Positions 48,387 through 60,438 of a stretch of DNA of 64,000 nt are shown here, piece after piece. The notes under the pieces are model-generated. The model saw only the letters and a list, made by a program, of their open reading frames with translations, did not search any database and was not told the origin of the DNA. This DNA is from Neurospora intermedia (lineage: Eukaryota > Ascomycota > Sordariomycetes > Sordariales > Sordariaceae). A program made the translations under genes and the position numbers. The stretch is from positions 248,001-312,000 of the forward strand of contig BTPP01000006.1 of NCBI GenBank assembly GCA_037102815.1, given 5' to 3'. Each line of letters opens with the position of its first letter. Position 1 is the first letter of the stretch.

Positions 48387-49014
48387 CTTGGGGGGTTCTG
48401 GGCGCCAAGGCTTTCTTTCCCCCCTACATTCCATGTAGGGGGAGCCGAAAAGTTGGGACGGTATTTTAAAATGGGACATCTGGAATCTTAGCGTTTCCTA
48501 TAGAAAAGTGTTAGCGGAGGGACATCGATCATTATTGTACCCTGGAACCTTCTTATAAAATTCCAAGAAAATTTGAGAAGTAAAGGGATACGTCCAGAAA
48601 AGCGTACCCAAAATTGTATTGATTTTGGCCCAGGCGTTGGGGAGATAGAAGCGATAGAAGTATCTTTTACTATAGAATCATTACCTTCGTCCAGCGTAGT
48701 GCAGCATACTGAAAGCGACAATGTATAGTGTATAAGATACATTTGGACCTTACCATCTGCTTATCTCTGAGGATGATTTTTTCAAAGTTTCCAAAATGGT
48801 TACTATAAGTAAGAATTCTATACTTGAATTTTTCCAGAATTTTAGAAAAAGGTTTCGTAGTAGAATTGCTGACTGAAGTCGCTTCGCTAACACTTTTGTA
48901 TAGGAAACGCTAAGATTCCAGATGTCCCATTTTAAAATACCGTCCCAACTTTTCGGCTCCCCCTACATGGAATGTAGGGGGGAAAGAAAGCCTTGGCGCC
49001 CAGAACCCCCCAAG
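48387..49014. mobile_element. 628 bp TA-flanked DNA element with 130 bp terminal inverted repeats
   Basis: Ends 48387-48516 and 48885-49014 are inverted copies of 130 bp; I find one mismatch in the aligned repeat (48503) before they diverge. Termini read CTTGGGGGGTTCTGGGCGCC inward, and TA lies immediately outside both ends (48385-48386 and 49015-49016), the target duplication of the Tc1/mariner/pogo superfamily. Inside each repeat is a further perfect hairpin (CCCCCTACAT, TCC loop, ATGTAGGGGG at 48420-48442). The 368 bp centre is AT-richer and has no coding frame, so the element depends on a transposase elsewhere. The whole unit can fold into a long stem. Confidence 0.9.
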
Positions 49015-50078
49015 TATCCAGAACCAACGAGCCAACGGCTGTCTTTGCGTGGTAATGACTTGCGTCTCTGAAATAAACCAAGTACACACAACCCGAGGCA
49101 CTCTACAAGACTCGAGAGCTCGTTTGCTCTGTGACCCTTCCCATAATCGGTTCCATGACAACCTGTGAAGAACCAGGTAACGTGTACCTGTGGATGAAAG
49201 TTGGCCTTGAACACAAATACCCACTCTCTTCGTTTTTCTCTGACGAGGGAACATTGCCTGCTGCAGTCACTCAACAACTACATCACACCAAAACAAGCAC
49301 TCGAACAGCGTGATACTCATTAACAATAACCAATAAATATTTCTCGAAAAGAGAATTTCTCGCCTAGGTCGCGGTTTGCCCGCGCGCGCTTATGCAAGAA
49401 ACTCCACCTATCAATCCATATCTATATGTAGGTAAACCAAAAAAAAGGACCAAATCAGATAGACAAACAACGCCAAGGTACCCAATGCAAACCCATTGTC
49501 CTCCTCTTCCTCCCCTTTGAGTTGTGCTTTTCTTCGATCCAATCAAGCAACCCTTTCCACTCGCTTACCCTCCTTCATCCCATGCCCTTCCTTTTCCCGT
49601 GAGCGACTTCTTCTCTCCCAACTGAACTATCAAAAGTGCCCAACATGCAGATCGTGCTGGTTTGAACTTTTTTGCGATGTATGCGTAGTAGTGTATGGTG
49701 TGTTTTGGGTAGATTCGTTGGGGTTTCGTCAAATGTGTAGTCATCAAATATTGATCCGTCATGATGGGACGTCAGTCATTTCGTATCGTGTTGTTCGCGG
49801 TGGTGACCAGCCACCAAGTGAGTGTGCGCGGCCAAAAAATGCCACAAAAGAATAACAGAAAAAGGGAGAAGATGGTTGACTATAGAAAATAGTAGCCAGA
49901 AAGAAATAAAGATGAGAACGCCGTCGCTCAATGGCCCCATGAGATAAGGATAAAGAGGAAAACAGGAAACCGGAACAGACCAGCTCTTGCGAGCTTTGCT
50001 GTAAAGTGCTGTAACCGTAACGTGGATAACGGGTATCGCAACCAAAAGAGGCAAAGTGCAGCAAGCAAGAAAACAACC

Positions 50079-52245
50079 TTAGTTGGCCCGAATGACCAGC
50101 TTCGACAGGAACTTGTTTGAAAGTGAGTCAAAGTCATAGCGGTCAAACTTGGTTTCTTGACGGGTCCTAAGGTAGGATTCTGTTATCGCGCGGTTAGTAT
50201 GTAGGGTCACACTATGCTGACATTAAATGAGGGGTCATCACTCACCATGCTTGAGGACATGCTGTCTAACTTCGGTCATGGCCTCGCAGACGGCAACGTT
50301 ATTATTAAGCAGCTGACCATGCCTGCGAGTATCCCACTCCGTGAAGGCGGGCAGCTTCTGAGAGATGGCATGGAAGAGGCCAACAATGACGCCAACAGGA
50401 GTAGACTCCATATCGTCACAGAACTTGTTGACAGCGATAGGGTCAGGCACACGGTAATGGCAGTCGAACTGGATCTCCTCCCAGACAGCCAAGAGGATGG
50501 CAGCCAGCATGAAGATAGTAGGCCAGTTCTTGAGACGCTCGCCGCTGTAGACCGAAGAGTAGAGAGCAGAGAGCTCCTCGAGGACCTCCTTCTGGAGCTC
50601 ACGCCACATATCGGCCATGGCGCACTTGATCTGGAAGTTGATCATGACAGGAGCAACAACCTTGCCAAAGTACTTGGAGTCCTCGTCATCGATCTGGCCC
50701 TCCATGGGTTGCTCCGTCGGCGGCTGCTCAACCATGGTAATGTGAAGAGTGAGGTTGTAAGCCACAACAAGCTTGAGCGCCTTGCGAATGACAGGCAGGC
50801 GCTCCTTGACGTAGAACCTATGAGCGGTCTTGAAGAGCTCAGTGATGAAGGGAGTACCCTCGAAATGGTCGTCAATGAACTGCTCGAAGCCCTCATCGAC
50901 ATGTTTGTCGAGGTACTCGGAGAGAGCCTCCACTGAGACACCCTCATGACCAACGTCGAGGCGCTCAGTGCGGATCTCAAAATCGATAGGCTCCTGGTCA
51001 GTCAAGGTAGACTCGACCCAGTCGACTTGGAAGCAGCTCTCGTCGGCCACAAACACCTCGCGAACCATGACAGGGAGGCAGAAGCCGTAGCCGTGGGTGA
51101 TCCACATGAGGGTCTCCTTCTGGGCGAAACCCTTGACGTTGAAGACGGACATGCCGCGGCCGAGGTGACGCTCGTAGTCGGCCTTCCAGTCCTTCATAAA
51201 GTAACCAATATCCTTGATATCGATGCGAGTGCAAGGCACCTGCCACAAACGAGCGTGAGAAGGCTGGCACCCGGCGCAAGGCTCACCCTTGTCGCAGGTC
51301 TTCTTGAGGAACTTGCAACGAAGGCAAGCCCGGAGCTTCCTGATCTCGCTGGCCTGCTTACGCTGCTCAGGAAGGAGGGGTCCACGACGCCTGCCAACCT
51401 TCTTTTCACCAGTGCCGTCCTTCTTGCCAGTCGAGTTAGTCCTACGAACGATGGTCTTGGAAGGCTTGGCAGTAGGGCTCTTTCTCGGGCCAGTGATTCT
51501 CCTCGGCGGGGGCGAAACCGAGCCAGAGCCGTTGGCAGTAACGGCCCTTGAAGAGCCGGCCTTGATAGGGACGGGAGCAACGGCGGAAGAGGGGCTGATC
51601 TCAGTGGGCTGAGGAGAGTGGTGGTGATGGTCACCGGAGCAGCAACCGTGGCGGTTGTTGGTCATATCCATGAAGCCATCGGACTCGGTGGAGAAGGGCG
51701 AGTAGGGGAAGGTAACTTCCTCGTAGCTTCCGAACTCGGTAAAGTCAGACTGTTGTGAGAGTTCAGATGTGGTCCTCAAGTGCAAAGTCTGGCCGGGGTT
51801 AAAGATGGCGGTATTTTGCGCAGGCTGGGGCTGGGTGAAGTTGTTGTAATCCTGGAACAAAGGCATGTCCACGGTAGCCCAGCCATTGTCGCTTCCAGAG
51901 TGCAAAGACAGAACTTCCAGAAAGCTGCCCGTGGGCGAATGGCTTCCCATGGGCATCCGGGCAAGTTCATTATGCTGGTTGAAGTTCATGGCCATCTCAA
52001 AATCCTGCCAGTTCGCCATTTGCGTGCCCGTACCCGTGCTCCACTGCAGTTGCTGGCTGGTCTCCTCGACGGGAGAGATAGCGTGGTTGAAAGGAGCCTC
52101 CAAATGAAGCGTGTTTTCGATGGCGGCCTGGGTGGTGGCGGGGAGATAGTCGAAAGCGCTGGGCTGGTGGAAGTTGGGCATGAAGTGGTTGGTGAGAGCA
52201 AGCAGAGGCTCGTTCGAGATAAACTGAGGCATATCAGAGACATGT

Positions 52246-52277
<32 letters not shown>

Positions 52278-52688
52278 GGTCTGCATGGGGAAAGCGGTCC
52301 AGTCGGGGAACAAGTGGGTGCCGGTCTGCAGAGGCGAGTGCTGGAGAGGCGAGTGCTGTTGTTGCTGAAGAGGGCTGGACATGACGCTATTCCCAGGCGA
52401 CTGGCAATTCTGGTCCTCGGGCGACGAAGGCGACATGCTGCTGCTTGGCGAGTGGATGGAGTTGGGTGCGCTCATTCCTCCGGACAGATCGGCCGGGAGC
52501 CAAGTGGCACCCGGGCTAAGGCTTTGACGGGCGCTTTGGGACATGGTGGTCAGCGCGGTCGAGGTGATGTTCTGGGGTGATTGGGTCGAGGTGATGATGG
52601 GATAGTAGCGCTGGTGGTCTTGCTGGTCGAAGGCCAGTTGTTCTAGCAAGACGGCGTCTCCCCCAGCGGCAGTGAAGTCGTAAGTCAT
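50079..52688 (-). CDS. Zn-cluster transcription regulator with long last cysteine spacing
   Basis: Minus strand, exons 52688-50246 and 50179-50079, 847 residues, 66 nt intron near the 3' end. The N-terminal 400 residues are Gln/Ser/Pro/His-rich with a run of about 11 Gln, typical of activation regions. A basic Ser/Lys segment leads to a zinc cluster at Cys455, 458, 465, 471, 474 and 486. The first five follow Gal4 spacing (x2, x6, x5, x2), but the last gap is 11 residues instead of 6-8. The following block (RIDIKDIGYFMKDWKADYER, then FNVKGFAQKETLMWITHGYG) looks strongly conserved, and helical regions continue to the end. I recognise it as a Pezizomycotina C6-type regulator but not a named one. 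In-frame ATG at 52688 is used; the frame stays open slightly upstream without an ATG. A 5.9 kb spacer lies upstream. Confidence 0.88.
52239..52281 (-). repeat. CAG/CTG triplet run coding for poly-Gln
   Basis: CTG/TTG triplets on the plus strand, read as about 11 consecutive Gln codons on the minus strand in the Zn-cluster regulator's N-terminal region. Confidence 0.85.
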
Positions 52689-54820
52689 GATGGCGGGAGC
52701 GGGAGCGGGAACCAAGGGGGGAATGGGGTTTTGTTCAGGCGAGGATGAGGTGGACTGGAGATTTTCCGTTAGTATGGATCGGCCTTCCGTCTGGCCTCGT
52801 TTCGATCCGAGTGCGTATGCGTGGAATGCGTGGGCGTGAGTGGGCGTGGACGGCGTGGATGGGCCGTGGATAGGCGGCTGACAAGTCCGGGGGACGTGGA
52901 CAACGGAGAGGACCCCAAGAGCGTGGATGTGGACGTGGCCGTGGTGGACGACGAGGGTGAGGGGGGTGACACCGCTCTTTTCTCGATCAACGATGAGTCG
53001 GTCAAGAAAGGATCATGACAAGGAACCGGTCGCAGAGAAGCAGAAGAAGAGCAAAAAAGGCACCTGGCCGAGGCTACCTGTACCTGGTCTTCTTTTGTTT
53101 CTGTTTTCGAGATGGTCGAACTGGGTGTTGCAAAGAGACTCGCTTCTGCCTCCTTCACTATGCGTCGTAAAGTGTGAAGAGGGGATAAAAATGGACAGAG
53201 TGAAAAGAGAATCACACAACCACGACACCCGCACACTTTTGATCAATTTCCAGCGTAGCGTGGAAAGGCGAACAGGGACGCCGGCGCTGGCTTGGCTGCG
53301 TTGTGTGTGGTCTGGTCGTCCGGAAGATGGAGACAACGCTTTGCTGGGACGAGAAATGGCTCGACGAGGAGGTGGAGGACAGAGTCTAAGCGGGTGGAGA
53401 GACTAGGTAGGGAAAAAAGAGGATTGGAGGAGGGAGGCTGGCTCCAGCCCACTTCGTTGAGAGTGAGCAAGAAACCCGGCACGGCCAATTGAGAGTGATG
53501 GATGAGTGGTGCTCTCGTAGAGTGCCAATGGTGCACCGTCAACCCCTCGCTCACCCACTCACCACCAGAGTTGAAGGCAAAGAGAGTGAGCGAAAGACAG
53601 ACAGACACACAGAGAGAGAGAGTTCCTTCCTCACTCAACGCTGAAGAGGCGGTGAGGGTGCATATACAACCCCAGCAAGAGGACAACGTTGATTGGGCTG
53701 TCTGGATGCGTGCATGGTTCCAGGGCCAATCAGTTCATCCCATGCTCAACGGGAATGGCCTGCCACTCGTCGCTGCCAGCACTTGGGCACGGCTCCACAG
53801 ACGCCATCTCCCCACTGCCTCCAAGGTTCTTTTCGATTTCCGTCCTACTTCCACTGACTTTGGGCAAGAGCTTCTTCATGTTCCAGAGACTGGACCATCA
53901 ACTGAACTATCCAACCTCGTCCCGTCGCACTGTAACAAGACTTCAACGTTGTGGTTACACCATTTCGTGACGAGGACCGATAAGCCCCGCTTCTCCTCGC
54001 ACAACACCTTGGTTCAACATTGGACGATGCCCTGGAGGAACGGAGCAAAGGACGAATGGAACAAAGATACATACATAGATAGCTGGCTATCTGTAGTGTA
54101 TAGTCGGACCCATTGTGGGATATCAAAAGACGTTGTTGGGGGACTTCAAACACTGACCTCAGGGGTACAGTCCCCGGTATGTCTTCAACGTTGTTGTCGA
54201 GGCCGGAAGACGAGACCCAGTGCCAACAAACCAGACATGGGCCTTGACCATAACTTGGGCTCTCGTGTTGTTCATACATATCCATCTGCATAAATGAAGG
54301 ACGGCAACGGCCAACCGAAGCCAAGCTGGCACTTGGGAGAGGCGAGTTCAGCTTTTGGCACAGACATGGTATAGTCCGTAACACTATTTTCAAGCGAAAG
54401 GCAAAAATGCCAGGAAGGCCCAGCCGGAGAGAATCACCCACTGTGCAAGCGATCCCATCCCAACCTGCTGCCTGTCTACACTATCCAAGTGAATAGTTGG
54501 TTGAAAGCAGCTACGGAGTCCGGAATATGGCCCGGAGCCTGGGAGTGCCTGGACAAAACTCCAGCTGGGAAAGGAAGAAGGCGGCTCCTGCCGACAACGA
54601 GCTGGTTTCAAAGGTAGGGTTATGCTGGCCTACCGCTTCGCGAAATTGCGGATCGAATCGACTTTCTAGCGATTCCTGCCTGACATGCCATAAAACAACA
54701 AATCACCGACTCCTAAGGATCATCCCGACAACGCACGTGTGAGTCTGTAAGAATTCCCTCGGTCCTCAAGTTTGTCATGTATGTACACCAGAAACGGGGG
54801 AGCGAATCTTGGCCTTTCTT

Positions 54821-55205
54821 GGCCCCGTTTGGTTCAACCAACAAAATGACAATCTGATTTTACAAGGGGTAGAGGAGGGTACAAAGCTAAAAACGCAGCC
54901 AAGAGGTACCGCAGGAGGATGGGGGCCAAAAGACGCGTTGTTTTGACAAGGGTGCATTCTGTTGCTTGGTATCTTCATGCTTTGAGGAGGGAGGATAGAA
55001 ACTAACAAAATGCTCCTGCAAAGGCCCACTAATTCCCTTCTTAAGCCTTCCGGACTGCATTGCATCTACTTGCCTTAGCGTGGTACCTCTATATGCAGCC
55101 AAGATAGTATGACCCCCAACTATCTAACCAAAAAACGATTTGTTAGCTGGCAGGGATCATTTTCCCATACAAACTTTTGTTTTGTTGGTTGAACCAAACG
55201 GGGCC
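54821..55205. mobile_element. 385 bp MITE-like element with 26 bp inverted repeats and CTT flanks
   Basis: Ends 54821-54846 and 55180-55205 are perfect 26 bp inverted repeats beginning GGCCCCGTTTGGTTCAACC. The trinucleotide CTT flanks both sides (54818-54820 and 55206-55208). Three-base target duplications with GC-rich ends of the type GGSCCNGTTTGG recall PIF/Harbinger (Tourist-like) elements, although their usual target is TWA, so this is tentative. No transposase frame is present. Confidence 0.7.
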
Positions 55206-56795
55206 CTTGAAGAGTTGAGACCTGTGGGACGTGGCCGTTTCCGGCTTGCCCCATCACTCCAGCGCTCTCCTCCTAGCTAGTGTAGGTTAGAAAGCGTCTC
55301 CGTCGTGATCGAATCGTATCGCGGTCGCCACGACGTTGCCAGGTTGCGTTCAAGTTCCTCTTCACACAAGGTGCGCATGGTGGCTGACCCTTCCACCACC
55401 TTTCACAACAGTCTTCTCTGGAAGTTGTCCTGCACCAAACTCTGTTGCTATCCGCCCTTGTCACACGCTCTACAGTTGCTGGAATCGTCTGGTTAGGCTT
55501 AACTGCCGGTGTCATCGCCATACCTTGTACGGTATACCCGGCATGTCTCGAGTGATAAAATCAGCTTGGTCAGGGTCTCAGACATCCAGATCTGGCCAGA
55601 AATCCCCGGTTCTCTTGTTAGCTGTCATTCCAATCGAGCCCGGAGTCCGCTTGAAGACGTGGTGTTCAGTCTGAACTCTCCAACTCAAGTTGGCAAGTTG
55701 ATATTCAAGGTCGTGAAAGAAAGTCTCAACCGGAGTCAACGTCGTCAACCATATGATCTTGATCAACTCACCAGCAAACATCAACGGACACAGACAGAGA
55801 TTGCACCCTCAGTCGGCAATTGTGTGATAAAAGGAGGGGCGCACAACATAAATTGACACGGTGCACCGGCTCCGTCATTGCGGCGCAGTCGATGAAATGG
55901 CCAATCGATACCTGAGAAACAACAAGAGGCATGTCGTCGCCGGAGAAGCTCTGGCCGCAAGTACTCGCACAGTGGCTGTTGCTGTCGTCTGGACGCAAAC
56001 TGGCAGGCCGTCAGTCTTCTCGGTCCCGGTCGATGGCTCGTTGCATTCGGCTCACTGAGCTGCAATATTAGTGGACAGAATATATACCTGCCACCCATTT
56101 AACTGGTCCAAGTGTTCCCCTTCAAGCTCTTTTGGGATTGGGGCCGGTCCCTGTCAGCGAGAGCTTTCCCCACGCTAGCTAGGGTCAATAAATCCACTTG
56201 TCTTGTGGAGACCCCTCTCGCTCCTGGGCCGGACCCTGAAAAAGAGGAGCCATTGCAACCTTTGAAAGAAGCTTAACCTGTCCGTAGTGTTTGTTCCTGC
56301 TTTTAATGGCATCCTTCTGTTGAAACGAACCAAACGAAACATACAAGGACGCACCTCATGAGGAAACTATGAGAAAGGTTAGTGTCACCCATCAACCAAG
56401 AGAAGATTTCCATTTCGGCAGCTTTGAACCTTGCGTGCTGGAGCCCGATCAGAAGCTCCTTATGCGGCCTGTACACTAGTGTATTCCTCTCGGGATCGGC
56501 AGACTCAAACGAGTCAAGTCTTGGTCTAGAGGGACGGGGGACTTTTTCACCGTGGAACCCGTGTCGTTCGTCCGAGAGATCCACGATACCTTCGGATTTT
56601 GAGCCTCAGGATGGCACTCAAAGAGGAGCAGAAGCCCGCTAGTGCACTCGCTACCGAAAACCCTGACTGTGGACACTGTCAAAGCATCGAGCCAAACTCA
56701 AAAAAGAAAAGCTCTGTTCGTAACGAGCAAGAAACATGTGTTTTTGTGCTCGGGGTTGCTTGCTTCATGTCTTTGGTGCGTAGTTGTCCCCTGGG

Positions 56796-56825
<30 letters not shown>
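56796..56825 (+). repeat. Poly-A tract (30 A)
   Basis: Thirty uninterrupted A in the spacer upstream of RAM1. No retroposed sequence or target duplication is evident beside it. Confidence 0.95.
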
Positions 56826-56826
<1 letters not shown>

Positions 56827-58572
56827 GGCACAAAGAGCAAGAGATGGAAATCTATGGCGTGAGACACCGGCATTCTTGTCAATCCACAGCTGCTGGGTCG
56901 TTCACAACCAACTTTAACGCGGATATCTCTGATAGGGGTATAACCTGGACGGTTCGGAAGCAACGTGGTCGAATCTCTCCGGCAGTGTTTGCGGGTGTTC
57001 GCCGGGGTTGTTGCCGTCGTTGCCGGTACAAGTGCCGCGCATACGGACCAACATCCGAATGCTGGACGACGAGCCAGGGCCTAGGGAATTGTGGATCCAG
57101 AAACCGATCAATGTCTCCGAAGACCATTTGGCAGGAATACCGTAGAGACGAGAGAAATTGGCGAAAAGGCCATCCCTCTTTGAGCGCCCGATAGTAAGCA
57201 TACGAAGCAGCATACATGTGTTCACTCAGTTAGAGAAAGTTCCACGATACTGCCCAGCACTATCTTGCCTGCGTTTCAAAGCACAGGCTCGGACTTGAGT
57301 GATAGATCTCTGTCAGCACCCTGTCTGATTTCCTGGGTTTTCAGGCATTAGCCTTTTGCCAATTTCCTGAGTCTCTTCGGTAGTCCTTTCTTGACCCCTA
57401 TCGAAAGATTTCACAGATTGCTCGGCAGCAGGGTAGCAGGGCAGTAGGGCAGAAGGACATCAGGAGTTTTTTGACCAGCAGAATCGATTCACTTCTTGCA
57501 TTCCGGTTTTTTTGTTTTCTCTTTTTCTTGTTTTTTTCGGCTTCAGTGCAGCTCAAGGGTACCTTGGACGGAGTCCATGCGAGCTGATGCACCGCAAAAC
57601 TGTTCCTGCGTGCGGTGGATCGATGATTGCTAGGCGATTTCACGAAAGGTCCGAGTTCCGCCGTCTCTTGATCCATAGGGCTGACGGCGAGGGCAACCGG
57701 TGTGGCAACTCGCAAAGTCCCAGCCCGGGCTCTCCGTCAATGCGGAGCCGTCAGTCCCGGAGTCGAGTTCGGTATGAGGACCGGGGATTGCCGCAGTCAT
57801 CCAGACTAGAACAGAGCATCCTGGGAGCAATTCATGATATTTTATCGCCGTCGATGGCCGCTAGAACTGGCGGCATGCATAGTTTTGGCGATGAAACATC
57901 CGATGTGTTGGCATTTGCTAAAGAAGAGGTTGGTTGTGAGTTCGGGTGGCGTTGTGTTAGAGTTAAGAGCCGCAAGGTTGCGTTAAAGTAATCGATCCAC
58001 TTTGAGAAAGATATGAAATCGAGAGAAAGCGAAGAAATGTCGAGGAAATGAGATTGAAGGGATGCGATGATCACATTCACTGAGCTCAGATTCGGTTCCA
58101 TCGAGCCTTTCGTCATTCGATACGTCGGTCGGGCAGACGAGGGCACGTGCGTCCACAGCTAGATAACAGCTGGCTGACAGCTCAGCGACAGCTGGCTGAT
58201 CTCCGATCCCACCCATCACTGCCGCCGTCCGTCCAATGACTGCCTGAGTGGTGACCGCCACTGAGCGCCCGGCCGGCGGACAAGTGATGGACTGTGTGTG
58301 GACTGGGGGACCCCAACAATGCACGCCGCCATAACAGCCCAGCGAATGCGAGGGCCGCAAACATCGACGATCATCCGTCTATTTGTAGCATACCATACCA
58401 TCCTTAGAGCAGCAGCAAGAACAATACCAAGTGTGATGAGAGCCTCAACCATTGTGACACCTTCTTCTCACTAAATCTGCCTATTCGATTGATGGTGGTG
58501 CGCACAAAGGCAGCGCGGGGCCGGAATCGCGCCATCTTCATTCGCAAGTTTCCAAAGAACAAAAAGGAAAAC

Positions 58573-60404
58573 ATGGCCGCCTCCACCACCTCTTCCTTCC
58601 CGACCTCCCAAGAGGGGGTTGCTACTTCTTCTCAGCAAAACCTGGACGCCATCACCGACGACGACTTTGAGTACGTCGACGAGGAGTTTGTCTTGAGTCA
58701 TTCCGCAGAGCAACAAGCACAGCCCGAACCCATGATTCCCGACCTGTTCAAGCAGCCTTCCCTGGTGAAGGATGACCTCATCACGGCCACCTCCCAGCTC
58801 CAGGACCAAACTGTTGAGCACTGTCTTCCCTTCCTGACCGGCGAGGATGGACCTCTCGATCTCAACGACTATGGCCTCCCCAAGCTGAACAGGGAGAAGC
58901 ATATTAAGTTTCTCAAGCAGTCCCTTGGCCCGTTACCAGGTCGCTTCGTTGCAGTGGACGCTAGCAGGCCATGGTACCTATACTGGTGTCTGTCCGGTCT
59001 TACCATGATGGGGGAAGATGTGTCCAGTTACCGGGACAGCGTTATCGAGACCGCTCGCACCATGCAGAATGAGTCTGGAGGATTTGGTGGAGGCCATGGA
59101 CAGACTTCGCACCTGGCTACGACGTATGCGGTCATCCTAGCTATCGCCCTGGTTGGAGGTGAGGAGGCATATGATGTTATCGATAAGAAGGCTATGTGGA
59201 AATGGTTGTGCTCTTTGAAGCAACCTGATGGTGGCTTTCAGGTATGCGTGGGAGGTGAGGAGGATATTAGGTGCGTTGGTCCCAGGCCACACTTCTCTTA
59301 ACTGAACATGTTGACTGACACCACAGGGGTAACCAAAAAGGGGGGCATATATCGCAGCTGTGATTATCACTCTGCTCGATCTGCCTCTGGACTTGACGCC
59401 AGAATCTCCTGCATATGACGGTCGCTCAAACCTGTTGACTGGCTTAGCGGAATATGTGCGTAGTTGTAAGTGTTACTCTAGTGTTACATCCTCGTATCGA
59501 AACAGAAGAGGCTATGAAGAGGCAGTCAGACTAACATGAGTTCAGGCCAAACCTTCGAGGGCGGGATATCTAGTCAACCCAACAACGAGGCCCATGGCGC
59601 GTATGCCTTCTGCGCTCTCGCCTGTCTCGCCATCCTAGACAACCCTCGCCGTATCATTCCAAGGTAAGCAGGCTTGATCACGGCCCTGAGAAAACATGAA
59701 GCAAACAAGCCAGATCTTTTACCACCTGTCTGATAAAATATCCACTCCAACAATGACAACAAGCACACTGCATTTCATATGCGCATGACCACCTCTAAGC
59801 ACCTTCTCATCAGACATACAGACAGCTAACAAGTTCTCTTTCCCACCCACCAGCTACCTAGACGTCCCACGCCTCGTCTCCTGGTTGTCTTACCGGCAGT
59901 ACGCACCCGAAGGCGGGTTTTCGGGACGCACTAACAAGCTAGTTGACGGCTGTTACAGCCACTGGGCGGGTGGATGTTTCCCCCTTATTGAGGCATGTCT
60001 CAGTCCCTCCGGCCCCGGTTCCGAGAAGAACAAGGCAGCCACCGGTCTTGCGGCTGCGCCGGAGAGTCTCTATAGTCGAGAAGGTTTGATTCGGTATATC
60101 CTTTGCTGTTGCCAGGACCAGACTAAGAGGGGCGGATTGAGGGATAAGCCATATAAGTGAGTTTATTTTTTCCCCCTTTTGTTATGCTTTGCTTTGCTTT
60201 GCTTCGGATTGAGGTTTCATTGTATTCTACGATCTTACCTCCCTTTACTTTACATTATCTCACCTTACCCTTTACCTCATCTGTTTTACTTTACATTATC
60301 TCACCTTCTTACATCACCTGTTCCACCTTTCTTCACACTTACTTCACCTCCGTTTCAGGTCTCCTTAACTTAGCTGACCCACCTCCCCTCCCCACTTCAC
60401 CTCA

Positions 60405-60438
<34 letters not shown>

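Larger units (their letters stand above)
46209..50078. other. 3.9 kb spacer, polyubiquitin promoter to Zn-cluster gene end
   Basis: Holds the polyubiquitin promoter (46209-46600), the 628 bp TA-flanked element and 3' flank of the next minus-strand gene. No supported gene was found in the rest; frames up to 131 codons look random. Confidence 0.55.
52689..58572. other. 5.9 kb divergent spacer between Zn-cluster regulator and RAM1
   Basis: Two divergent promoters. It includes the 385 bp element at 54821-55205, an A30 tract and several frames (263 codons at 53502-54293, 159 codons at 57512-57991) without visible domain content. The first ~600 bp are probably leader of the Zn-cluster regulator. 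Confidence 0.5.

Noticed and set aside
48275-49254. Frames within both ends of the 628 bp element that share the same short peptide
   Set aside because: The shared peptide simply reflects the inverted repeat being read from both strands; not a gene.
53502-54293. 263-codon plus-strand frame upstream of the Zn-cluster regulator
   Set aside because: No recognisable motif, overlapping open frames on the other strand, and position in a leader/promoter region; likely chance.
56796-56825. A30 tract as the tail of a retroposed element
   Set aside because: No LINE/SINE-like body or target-site duplication around it; other homopolymer tracts of similar length occur in the window.
57512-57991. 159-codon frame starting with a signal-peptide-like hydrophobic segment
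   Set aside because: The hydrophobic start derives from a T-rich tract, and the remainder shows no conserved pattern or Cys pairing.
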